From assembly GCA_029817715.1 (NCBI GenBank), contig JARUPY010000395.1, positions 1,240,001-1,304,000 of the forward strand: a DNA stretch of 64,000 nt, given 5' to 3'. The notes beneath the pieces are model-generated. The model did not search any database. It had not been told where the DNA came from and worked only from the letters and a program-made list of their open reading frames with translations. Positions 47,376 through 56,889 of this stretch are shown one piece after another. The DNA is from Melastoma dodecandrum. Taxonomy: Eukaryota > Streptophyta > Magnoliopsida > Myrtales > Melastomataceae. The first letter of the stretch is position 1. Every line of letters starts with the position of its first letter. Made by a program: the position numbers and the translations under genes.

Positions 47376-47823
47376 ATGCATATCATGAGCAAATAATAAA
47401 TACTATACAGTTAAAATTTGAAAGCATTAATGTTCAATGCATGGGATGAAACAAAAATGGGATAAAGTTTATAATAATCATAATAAAACGTCAGATTTCT
47501 GACAGGAAATGGTTATAAGCTCATCATTCCCTGGAAGTCTAGGCAACGAGCAAGTTTCGGGAGGTGAGGTGATTCGGGATGCTTACCGATTCGATGAAAA
47601 GCATAGTCTACGCTGTATTATACGTTGACCCTGATCTAATAAGTCCATTGAGGATTTTTGGATCAAAGCTTGCTTAGGGAAAAAATATATTTGAGAACAA
47701 AAGTAAAGATGTGAAGCTTTGGCTAAGTTACCATCGAGCCCTCCTATATCACCTCGCTAGTAACAACTCTGCTTAGTCCTCTTCCGGGACCATTACATCT
47801 CCTGTTTTAATTGGTCACTGATC
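47376..47823. other. Between repeat part A and the mosaic; no gene recognised
   Basis: Not matched to the 21-kb repeat copy by eye and without a convincing frame. The left border of the captured-gene mosaic lies somewhere here or just to the right. Confidence 0.4.
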
Positions 47824-48226
47824 CTAAGGATAGAGGGAATACCTAGCTTGATCGTGCCGAGAGGTCTTCGCGGAACTGGAACGGGAGGAAAGCTTGAAGG
47901 CCTGCCATTTGCCGACAGATGTATGATGCCCACAGTACAGTTCAAAGGCATGAGAGGAATATGTGTGCAAGTCCATTGTCCTATGGCGACAAGTATTAGT
48001 ATTAGTGCCATGAACATAGCTATTTGTAGGAGTCGCCAATTCAATGCTCTGATTTCTCTCTGTGGCGAAATGCTCCTGCAATGTGACGGCTACACCCTGC
48101 AACAGATCAGTTATCTTCACACTTGGGGCTGATGATTATGGATTCTCCGTCTAGGTTCGAGCTGAAATTCCAAGAGGACACTGCGTGCGCTGCAGAGGAA
48201 TTCCCTCTTGCGCGGCAGAAACTCTC
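47824..48226 (-). pseudogene. Unidentified coding-like segment at the mosaic's 3' end
   Basis: After the calcium-ATPase part the same strand continues with GNSSAAHAVSSWNFSS and GESIIISPKC, then after a stop and shift TDLLQGVAVTLQEHFATE and further residues to 47824. It does not fit the calcium-ATPase sequence that should follow, so it may be a sixth captured gene. I do not recognise it. Confidence 0.35.
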
Positions 48227-48613
48227 GAACTCATGCAACTCATTCTCATATGCAAACCCAAGGCAGCATAGAGATTCGGTGGTCATTTCATTGAGAGACT
48301 GCAATATGCATCTCCTCGAGTTGGAATCCTACTCAAGAACAGAGCCATCTGCAAGTTGAACACCACTGCTTCTCTCCAACAGATTTCCGACGGCTCCCTT
48401 AACAAGCAGTGACTTCTTCCCTGATATTGAGTTGAGAATGACACCCATAGACTTCCTGTCACGGTCAAACTCCAGTGTTGCAATCCTCCGCTCATGATCA
48501 CTCCACCACTGGTAGCAGCGCAGCAGCTCGCTCTTGTTTGTTGAACCAGAGGCTCCAACTGGAAGTCCCATCTTTTCAACAAGAACCTTTAGTGCAGCCT
48601 CTGTCGGCATCCC
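48227..48613 (-). pseudogene. Fragment of an ER-type calcium ATPase (ECA)
   Basis: ECA proteins are P2A-type pumps that move Ca2+/Mn2+ into endomembranes. The segment covers the nucleotide-binding domain: [55 protein letters not shown] and, after a stop near 48331, CILQSLNEMTTES and CLGFAYENELHEFE. The DRDRKSMGV and KGA motifs are diagnostic. The phosphorylated Asp and all membrane helices are absent. It follows the kinase fragment with no spacer, joined at a point where both families have Arg-Gly (here His-Gly) residues. No introns are seen. Confidence 0.88.
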
Positions 48614-48890
48614 ATGTCGATTGACGCTGTGAGCAACAGAGTAATTATCGTTAGCCGCCTCCTCAGGCCCTGATGGTTCAGAATCTGAGTATATGACTCG
48701 TTCGACGCAATACTGCTGTTATCCACAGACATGGCGACGGATCCCTCGTCATTGCTCGTCTGGAGGCTGACGTAGCTGTTGATGGAAATATTCATATCCT
48801 CGCCAAGCTAATGGTACGAGGCCTTCGACCGGTTCAGGTCATTGTTGGCATCGTGGTGATTGTTGAAGCCCATAATCCCTACAAACTTCT
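48612..48890 (-). pseudogene. N-terminal fragment of a Raf-like MAPKKK (At2g24360/At4g31170 group)
   Basis: This plant kinase group has a conserved N-terminal leader before the kinase domain. Matching pieces are [16 protein letters not shown], then after a TAG near 48810 [42 protein letters not shown] and, in a shifted frame, [14 protein letters not shown]. The kinase domain itself is missing. The leader joins the preceding cellulose synthase-like piece at Lys-Phe (AAGTTT), encoded by both, and the next calcium-ATPase piece at His-Gly. The assignment rests on memory of this leader's conserved wording; it is a good match in order and composition. Confidence 0.72.
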
Positions 48891-49744
48891 GCGGGGACTG
48901 AACGAAAGCGCAGTCCACTTCAGACTCGGTCCCGAGGAAGAGACACAGGTCGTGCAACACGATCTGAGGGTTGTTCGCAAACATGTCGCGGTCGACGTTC
49001 AGCATGTACGACGCGTTGGTCAAGAGCCCAGAAACTCTGGTCAAGACGTTCATCGCGCCGGCCTTGTAGTTGTGATGGTATTTCGGACTCTTCTATGTAA
49101 ACCAGGCGGGGAATTCCATCTGGATCGCAGCCATCCTTATCTTCCCGAATGAGCTTGATGATGATGGGATGATCTCTGCGGTCGATATTCGAAAACTCAC
49201 CGAAGTCTCCGGCGAGATCACATGGACTTGTCTTCTGGCCAGCGGCTGCAATCTTCTGGCACATCTTCTCGTATTCTTCCTTTACGGCATGATACGCTCA
49301 TCGGAACTCCTCAGACGATTACTCGACCTTACTGTCGTGGTCTGTGAAGTAGCGGAAGGGTGCTCTAGTCTGGACACGGTACTTCTTGCTGAAGGGCACC
49401 CACGACTTGGCGAATTCGGAAGCTTCCCATAGGGAGCAGTAGGTCAAGCAGGAGCAGCAGTCATCAGACACGAAACAGGCAAGCTTATCCGCCGGGTAGT
49501 CAAGGGCCAGCAAAGACAGGACCATGTTCGCGGTGATAAAGGGTGGCTTCAAGGCAGGATCTGCCGTGGTCACGAACATGGCGATTGGAGGAAACTCCCT
49601 CTCCTCCCTCAGCGAGAGGAGGTGAGGGTAAGTCCTGTAGGCGATGGGGTTCCCCTTGTTGCTGAAGGTGAGTGTCCAGATGAAAGTGGACCAAGACTCG
49701 CAGGCCATGGCGAAGGCCCAGACGAATCCACGGCCCTCGAGGGT
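48883..49744 (-). pseudogene. Fragment of a cellulose synthase-like gene (CslB/CslH type)
   Basis: Glycosyltransferase family 2 membrane enzymes. Pieces in order, without introns: GFVWAFAMACESWSTFIW, NPIAYRTYPHLL, PPIAMFVTTADPALKPPFI, TANMVLSLLALDYPADKL, CFVSDDCCSCLTYCSLWE (first catalytic Asp region; the family has SDDG), EFAKSWVPFSKKYRVQTR, APFRYF. After frame changes near 49319 and 49080 it continues with [49 protein letters not shown] and [11 protein letters not shown]. It covers about the first 40 per cent of the protein. The second catalytic motif reads NVDRDM where the family has NVDCD. CslB genes normally have introns in this span. Confidence 0.9.
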
Positions 49745-49846
49745 GAGTAACCAGTTGTCGTATTTGCAGTAGTCAGTCTCGTGGAGGTGCATCTGCTTCC
49801 CCCTGTAAACCTTATGGAAGAACTCCTTGAGGAAATCGTCCATGGA
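49744..49846 (-). pseudogene. Fragment of a sugar transport protein (STP, hexose/H+ symporter)
   Basis: About 34 codons: [17 protein letters not shown] then HETDYCKYDNWLLTL. This is the extracellular loop after helix 1 of STP proteins (typically TSMDxFLxxFF...NYCKYDNQ). It begins exactly where the branching-enzyme piece stops and runs in frame into the cellulose synthase-like piece, so 49843-49319 is one 174-codon chimeric ORF. Short but distinctive (DYCKYDN). Confidence 0.75.
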
Positions 49847-50932
49847 AGTTGGCGTAAGTGATTATTTTTGGCTCCGGGCTGCTCATTCCGACATGGGACT
49901 CATAAATCCTAAGAGACTTGGGTCTCTTAGGTCGAGGATGCCTGAAGACATACTTTTCCTCGTCCGAGGGATCATAGTAAATTCCATTGTACGTGATTTC
50001 GCCGAGTTTGAACAGAGAATTTGATCCAAGCAGGAATAGTCTTTTAGACCAGATGGTGTATTCATACGAATCTTAACTCGAGAGCCATGAGGAATTGCTG
50101 GAGAACCATCGACATTGTTTGGAAGGAAGACTTCCCAAACTCCAAATTCATTCCGGGTCATAATATCGGCATTGGGATTCCAGTTATTGAACTCTCCGAT
50201 CAATGCTGCAGACTGTGCTCCAGGTGCCCAATCCCGGTATGTTATTCCCTCAGCACTGCGAGTAAGCCAAACTTTTCATAGCCTCGAGAGAATACTTCTA
50301 AACCACCTTCATTTTGGTCAATCGCATCACGAATCCTTCGATATTGTAAATATCGGTAATCAAGGTGATCTCTGTGAGCCCTCAAAAGAGAATCAATCTC
50401 ATATATCGTCTGTCCAGAGCCAGGCGGTGGAATAATCCTACTTCTCACCTCTTCCTTCTCGATTGCTGACACATCGACCACCTCCTCCACTTCGAGTGCA
50501 TCTTCAGAGCTAAGCATCGATGAAGAGTCAGAATCCTGAATTTCTCTCAAATCAATAATGTCTTCGGATTCAGTGGACACATTATTCTCTTCATCAATTA
50601 CTATAGATTCTTCTGTAAAGGAGACTGATGTTTCTGATTGGCCTGTCGTTGATGAAGGCCCCTCGCCATGGGTTCCAGGAACAAGAACTCTCTCTGATTC
50701 AGCAACTTTTATAGACGAACCACTTGAACGTAAAGGAGACTTCCCGCCAAAGATCTTCCCGGATTATCAGGTAACACGAGTGGTGGACGGAGTTGTCGAG
50801 CGTCTTGCATTCCAAGGGAAACGAGTTGGGGGTCGTGTCGGTGAACGAGGGGACGCTCGGCCGGCTGGGATAATCTGATACAATCTCTACCGAGGAAACA
50901 TAAAAGAGAACACTACTTTTGGTGACGACCAA
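49836..50932 (-). pseudogene. 5' part of a class II starch branching enzyme gene (SBE2), intron-less
   Basis: SBE makes alpha-1,6 branches in plastid amylopectin. The segment begins at the native-looking ATG (50932, MVVTKSSVLF, plastid transit region), shifts frame near 50790, then gives [24 protein letters not shown], an acidic linker, [70 protein letters not shown] (starch-binding CBM48 domain), [34 protein letters not shown] and [13 protein letters not shown]. It ends at ITYANF. The catalytic barrel is missing. About 350 codons lie in one exon although plant SBE2 genes have several introns here, so this is a cDNA-derived copy. Confidence 0.9.
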
Positions 50933-50987
50933 GTCTTGATTTTCCCGTCTCTTTCTGAGTATCCGTCTTGAGTGACTCCGGATTTAG

Positions 50988-50997
50988 TTATTTATAG
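50988..50997 (-). promoter_or_regulatory. TATA-like box upstream of the mosaic
   Basis: CTATAAATAA on the minus strand, about 60 bases before the branching-enzyme ATG. It could drive the chimeric sequence, or come from the source gene or the carrier repeat. Not tested. Confidence 0.35.
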
Positions 50998-51120
50998 GGA
51001 ATAGGTACTGGCTTAATTATTATTTTTTATCAAATCCTTTTTTATGATTTTTCGTGTATTTTTGTTGATCTTTGATAATTTTTTTATTATTTGCACTGAC
51101 TTTCGGTGATTTTTAGTGTT

Positions 51121-51170
51121 TGTGCATGCCTTGGTTGTTCGCAAGGCACGTCCCGAGATACCCATTTAGT
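51121..51170 (+). repeat. Unclassified repeat, copy 2, part B
   Basis: GTGCATGCCTTGGTTGTTCG then CAAGGCACGTCCCGAGATAC, matching 21785-21835 with a few changes. Arms GTGCATGCCTTG and CAAGGCACG can pair as a hairpin. Confidence 0.7.
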
Positions 51171-51199
51171 TAGGAGGAGGCAGGGGGCTTTCGGCTTGC

Positions 51200-51889
51200 G
51201 GGTTCTGCTTATTTCGGGGGCTTTTCTGGGTGGAAATAAAACTGGCCGGTGTCCTTGGAAATTGCGCGGCTGAAACTATGGCGGAGCTCGTGGTCGTGAT
51301 TCCAGGGATTCTGATCGGGGGACAACTCGTTCTGGACAGGTCCGGTCTTACTCCAGGTTTCTTTGTCCAAACGTTCGTGTGCTAGTGGGGTATCCCAGGC
51401 AATGTCTTGGTTGGAGCTCGAGGACTCGCTGGGCGATTTAGTGGCAGCCGAGGACGGGACCATGCCGTAGCGAGACAAGCCAGTGGGGGACCGGGGAGTT
51501 GACTGAGGCGACAGGACGGAAAACAGGTCCACCCCCATCTGCGCGTCTGATCCGCTCTTTTGTCGCGGCCTTGCAAGGTGCAGTCGCCTGAAACGGAGAA
51601 TGGCCCCTTGTCGCCGTCCTGTTCCAGGAGGGTATGGTAAGCCATCTGACAGGTCAACTCGTGGAGGTAGTTGTCATCGTCTTCGTCGGTGGTGAGAAAA
51701 GCCGGGTCAGCATTCTGCGGATTGAAATCGGAAGGATGTCGACATCAGGCAGCGGAAGATCGATTGCTACGCAGACGTTGAGAGGTAAGGGATCTGTCCG
51801 TCCTTCGAAATCGATGAGTTTTCCTGTCTGATTGATGTGTGTAGGATGCCAAATGTTGCACCTTCAGGGAACTCGGTGTTGATCTTGGG
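51200..51889 (-). pseudogene. Unidentified coding-like block
   Basis: Starting after a plausible AG acceptor (51890-51891), the minus strand reads INTEFPEGATFGILHTSIRQ, TGKLIDFEGRTDPLPLNVC, VAIDLPLPDVDILP, then in another frame DFNPQNADPAFLTTDEDDDN, YLHELTCQMAYHTLLEQD and, after a further shift, SVLSPQSTPRSPTGLSRYG and a Ser-rich tail. The ELTxQMA followed by SPQST and SPxGxSR resembles an uncharacterised plant protein family, while the first part looks different, so this may itself be a fusion. It stops just 11 bases from the start of the opposite-strand gene at 51901. Function unknown. Confidence 0.45.
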
Positions 51890-51900
51890 CTGTCCCCGTT

Positions 51901-54019
51901 ATTAGTAACGAATTTTTAGCTGTTTCTATAGCTCTGTGTTTTGCTGATCTTTCGTGTTCACGAGGACGAATGAGCGTCATGGTGATGTGGCATTGTTTGT
52001 CTAGTGGCCTCTGGGGCTGGCAGTGCAAGTCCTCTGCAATTGCCAAGGAGAACTGTGCTTTGAAGTGCCTTTCTCCTGCTTGCTATGAACTTGTCTACGG
52101 AAGTGATCCGGTGAGTTTAAAACCTACCCTCTCTTGACATGTTCCAGAACTTAGCTTGCTCATCTAAAGCGAAGAAGTAATCTTCCCTCGTTCGGTGGCA
52201 TATGCGGCTCGAGGAAGGCGAGAAGGACTTTATCAGAGGCCAAGAGTATCGTTACTGCTTGCAAAAGTAAGCTACTCTTCCTGCTGCATACATATTCTGC
52301 ATGTTCAGTCCTTGTTGTTGGCCATGTCTAGTGGAACACTCTTTGTAAATGGCTGACCTGGATAAATACTCGGAAGCATGATGTCTAAGTGCCCATAGAT
52401 TGGATCGAGATGTATTCAGGAATACTTCAGAGTTCATCTGCCTCTGAGGATCTGATATGCGTTACTCTGATGAGATCCAGGATTTTTTTTCCAAAATCCG
52501 TAGGAGTTGGTATACCCCAAGCCTATCAATGAGGGTTGGAATTTGTCTAGACTCTAGAGTATTCTGTGATGCTTTCTAATCTCGAAGTATTTGGAACAAT
52601 TTGTTTTGGATATTAAGTATTTTTAAGGAGCACTCCAATAGCTACGCGACCAATCATTTGGACAGTAAGGATCCTTTAGGACCATTCATAAAATTTTTTT
52701 ATCCAATGCTGAGAATTTGATGTGCCTAGTTAGTTCAATTGTAGTCATCCTTCATTCTTTTCATCTCTAGATTAAGAGCATTACTATCCCTGTTGTTGGT
52801 TGGACGATAGTTTGAGAATTGGATATGTAGACACCTAGTTAATTACATGTCTGCCCTTGACTATGTGTGTAACGTTTCCCATTTAGTGACTCATGTATTA
52901 GTAAACTCGCTAAAACAAGTTTCCTTTTGTGATACAGTTGGCAAGATTAACAATAATTATTTATCAAGTTCCTCCTGTTAAAACATTTTATCTTGCATAT
53001 ACCATGCTTCAAATCAAACTTTGTCCAGATCAGTGTTATCGAACAATCAGTGGATCAACATTTAAAATTTTACTTACAATCAGAAATTTTATAGTTGTGG
53101 TTTCGAGCATGTTGAAACTTTATAGTTTGAGGATATAGACTTTCACTTACAATCAAAGCTTCACCCTGGAGTTGAAAGTTTAATTTGGCACGTTTCTCTG
53201 TTTCGTTCATGGATATTGTTTTTGGATATTGTGCTATATAAGGTGAATTCATGGTCTAACCCATATTTTATGTTAGAAAAATGAATCAAGCAGTTTAAAA
53301 AATTAAAAAAAGTTATTTTAAATCGTAGTTTGGAATCGCAAAAATTAAAGAAATTCACGATTCGAAACATGATTTTGAAAGTCAGAAAAAAATGATATTT
53401 GAAGTTTACCAAAACCACAGTTTTGAACTTCCACAGCCTTTAATTGTTGCAACTGCAGTTTTGAAAAACATAGAAAATTTTTTTTACTTGTCGCAGTTCA
53501 GAACTACAACTTAGGAGCGGTAAATTGGGACTAGCGAAGCTTCTTACATGACCAATTTTTTCCGAGCAAATTGCAAATCTGTACAATGCTAAGCTCCTTA
53601 GCATAGCGAAGCTCTTAATGACGATGTTCTGTCAATAAAACTCCAGTCTTCTACAAGTTTCAGTGAATCATCTATTATAGCATTAGACTAAATTCATTCC
53701 AAACATTTTGTGAGTACAGAGTAGGGGGGTTTGCCTGGAGTGTTTTGTGACTATCGATTTTTGGATTTGCCTGGAGTGGTTTGGGACTATCGATTTGTTA
53801 CATTATTTTTATATTCAGACTCTAAAGTTTGATGTTCACTCTTGTCATTTTGCTATTTCATCATATTTGCTTGTCCTACCATATTGTGCAGTCAGTGTAC
53901 TTATTTCCGCAGTTGTGCATAATTCACCTATCAATTTGATTATACTTGTATGACTTCATCTTGTCAGATCCTCAATTGGTGAGAGTCTCACCGGAATCAA
54001 TGGAGCCTTTGACTTCTAG
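51901..54019 (+). CDS. Small secreted cysteine-containing plant protein, three exons, start codon not found
   Basis: Exon 1 (51901-52110) encodes a hydrophobic signal-like stretch (EFLAVSIALCFADLSCSRGR) then WHCLSSGLWGWQCKSS, AKENCALKCLSPACYELVYG and SDP, ending at a GTGAGT donor. Exon 2 (about 52208-52266) encodes EGEKDFIRGQEYRYCLQ and ends before GTAAGC. Exon 3 (53968-54019) follows TTGTCAG and encodes SSIGESLTGINGAFDF and a stop; phases agree. The cysteine pattern and the C-terminal GESL-G-xxGxF are those of a conserved, uncharacterised family of small plant secreted proteins. Two oddities: the expected ATG position reads ATT at 51901-51903, and the exon-2 acceptor before LEEGEKD is GG; an in-frame AG six bases later (52212-52213) could serve. 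The 5' end may have been lost to the neighbouring rearrangement. The 1.7-kb second intron holds nothing recognisable. Confidence 0.65.
53730..53801 (+). repeat. Two tandem copies of a 36-base unit
   Basis: TTTGCCTGGAGTG, three to four variable bases and GACTATCGATTT occur twice in direct succession, inside the second intron of the small secreted-protein gene. Confidence 0.85.
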
Positions 54020-55164
54020 CCTTAGAGGATTGAGTGCATGTTTGCATGAAGTTGTCTCCTCCTGAATAGGGGAAGCAGATGACTTTCCCACCTTCATGGT
54101 ATTAAAAAAACTAAAGCATAGAGTTGATGGGATTACTTTGGGAGAATCCCCTTAATGTCTTTCAGTTGCGACTAAAGGCTAAATCAATCCTGAAATCTCA
54201 AATTTGTGTACCAATCTGTGTTATCTGATAATAAGGAGAAATCAGCTAGTAATAAGATCGTCTCGTCCGAGTTCATTCTTACGAAACTGGGATTGGATTC
54301 TGATCTTTTGAATTCCTTTGCTCACGATGGTTTTGTCCCTCCAGCATTCGGTCTTAAATGTCTGTTTTTTTTTTTTAACTTTTGTAGTGAACAAAGACAG
54401 TGGACAGCAATCGGGCCAGTGGAAGTCAGTTTAGCTTTCCCCTGGCTCCGTCCGCCATTAGTTATGCTCTTCCTGGTAGGGATACCTCTCTAAAGGCAGT
54501 AGTATTATTGAAAAGTTTTCCAATCTCAATTAAAAGTAAATACCGTAGTTATTACTCTAAAAAATTATCAAGTAAGATAAAAATTTTTAAAATTTTATCT
54601 TTAATTATTGTTCTTAATGTTAATAAAAATCATAGCGATTTCATACATTTAAGATACTAAAAAGGTGTTTACTTAACTAATTAGCAGTCGGACTTCATGT
54701 ACAATAATAATTCCTTGTCCTCGAATGGTATTTTTAGTACCAAAAACGAATGAATCACATACACGTTCGTATCCGTTGCTTTCCACTTCTTCTACATTTA
54801 TACCTTAAATGCAGGCAGCCTCGCTCATATTCCAACTTTGAATTTCTTTCGTGAATTTTCAGTTCCCTGAACAGTTGTTCAGGAAGGAAAAAAAAAATAT
54901 GAAAGGGAAAAAAATATAAGAATGTAAAAAACATAATTTGGGAAGTGTTTTCGGACAAATTGCCACGTCACCTGGTCTACCTAAACAGTTGTACCACGGT
55001 CGAGTGCATAAGCAGAGTAAAGAGCAACGGCTCTCACTTCCGCTCAACACCTCGTTTCGTGCTGCCGGTGCGGCCCCCCGATCACATGCAGATTACCTTA
55101 AGACAATATTCCCTTTGTTAAGAGGGAGGAGGAGAGTCTGCTGCTAGCAAACATCGGAGCATTA
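54020..55164. other. 3' flank of the small gene, then intergenic DNA
   Basis: The first few hundred bases are probably 3' untranslated. 54206-54360 has an open stretch without known motifs. 54494-54545 repeats the block at 31343-31390. Nothing else is supported. Confidence 0.5.
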
Positions 55165-55296
55165 GGGTCACCGCTCATCTTCTATTCCTCCGCCGAATCC
55201 AGCACAGCTTGGATGGTCCAGAGCTTCGCATCCCATGTCTTGAGCTTGTCGGAGATGCCGTTGATCCGGCTTGAGGACAGGGGAAAGGAAATCCAT
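55165..55296 (-). pseudogene. N-terminal scrap of a third CNL gene
   Basis: ATG at 55296 gives MDFLSPVLK, then in a shifted frame RINGISDKLKTW and AVLDSAEE followed by TAG. The bases closely match the CNL gene at 3260-3370, lacking about 15 codons. Only the first part of the coiled-coil exon remains; no NB-ARC follows. Confidence 0.7.
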
Positions 55297-56826
55297 TCGG
55301 CGGCTTCTTTTTTTAGTCATTCAAATGTTGGGTGGAAATAATCTTATCAATAAAAAGGGAGTCACCGTCAAGAATTCACTTTATATTATTCTTTGCCTTT
55401 TCTATACGTCTTTCTTGTTTTTAGGTAAAGAATTTGTGCCTATCGTTTCTTATTGGACAACACTCAATTATTTGAGAGAATAATCTTTTTTCCAAGGCAC
55501 TTTATGGTCCTTTTCCTTTTTTATTTATTTTAAAATTTTGTATTAAAATGAAAATTTCAAAACACTTTAATCTTACTAACATGTGAAAACATATAATCAT
55601 CATTTTTTACATTAAATTAATTTTAAAGCAATTTAAAATCGAATCAAGTTCGATTTATCAACATTTTCTTAACTAGATAAAGATTCGGGATGGTGAAAAA
55701 CATCTCCCCAGCTCCATTGGTTAGTGGATGTACATATTCTGAGGAATTATTTGCCCCATTGTCAAATTGTAGAAGAAAAAAAGATGAACAAATATCCCTC
55801 TAGTAGTAATAAAGAACGAACAAACATGTCGATACGACAAAACCTGAGTTTGTAGCTTAGTGTGCAACGATGGAAGCATCCTCTACATTGAAGGATGCAT
55901 TCTTCTTGGTTATGTAGAGAGGAGTTGTTCTTCTTGATTTGCTCGTGAACGCATCCTTCTCAATTTTGTGATTTACATTCCATTAAAGGACGCGTAACTC
56001 TATTTATAGTACATGTCCCTTTTGGTTATGTAATTCTCAGTGCACCGATGGACGCTTCCTTCCAGAGGCAATGCCCCCGGTTTTTCTAAAAAAATAAACT
56101 TAGGTTCAATTTTTTTTTAATTTAATATAAAAAATTAAAATAGTTCAATTTGGCGGATTATTTTTTCTGAATTCCCTACTACTTCCTTCTCTATTCTATA
56201 CAAGTCATGCCATGGGACAAGGCATGCCAACGCTACTAATGATCTTGATGTTGCTTGTGGAACAATCACTAGGAACGGCAGAGGCCATCGACAATTGCCA
56301 GCTCTCTTGCCTCGTTGGATGTATGGGTCGTTTGCCTTACACCCCATCTGTGCGGTAGTTTGCCTCCTTACGGTCTGGTAAAGCGACTCCTCCGGCATCT
56401 GAAAGCACCTTAATGCAGTACAAAAGCAGTTGCATCATGTCAAGATGCCTGCACCCGAATCACAGTAATTGCCCATGACCTTTTATTCTTCAAACAAGGC
56501 TTGCCAGGCATATAATTTTAAATTTCTCTAACGCTTTAATTTCGTCATAAGTGCCGATGATGAGACCACCAAGCGATGCGTTATACCTTGCTTGGACGCA
56601 TGTGATAAGGAATACGTGATGTGTCCCTACAGATTGAAGAAACTGTCATATGTGAATAATAAGGAACAGTTAGCAATGACTAATGTTGATATGAGAAATA
56701 ATCTTTACGCATGCACGTGTGATACAAAACGTAAGATTCTTTTGTTGAGCACGAATAATACGAACACGAGGTCGCAAAGTTTGCATTAACAATATAATCT
56801 TCGGCCAACACCACAAATACACTGTT
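55297..56826. other. Intergenic, no gene seen
   Basis: AT-rich, with several short words around GGACGC and GGATGC (55860-56060) but no ORF with recognisable motifs. Confidence 0.55.
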
Positions 56827-56889
56827 GATATTCGAACCTAAGACCTTGAAGTAAATAGTCACTGCCTTAGACCACTAACTAGGGTGTCC
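56827..56889 (-). repeat. tRNA-like Pol III promoter, candidate SINE head
   Basis: On the minus strand GGACACCC is followed by TAGTTAGTGGTCTAAGGC (A-box-like) and, about 25 bases on, TAGGTTCGAATATC (B-box, normally GGTTCGAATCC). Spacing fits a tRNA-derived SINE. It does not fold as a complete tRNA and I could not see a clear tail. Confidence 0.45.

Noticed and set aside
47848..48132. Plus-strand 94-codon gene
   Set aside because: No homology was recognised and the minus strand is the one with coding features across the adjoining mosaic.
56827..56889. Functional tRNA gene
   Set aside because: The B-box is imperfect and no cloverleaf or acceptor stem could be drawn.
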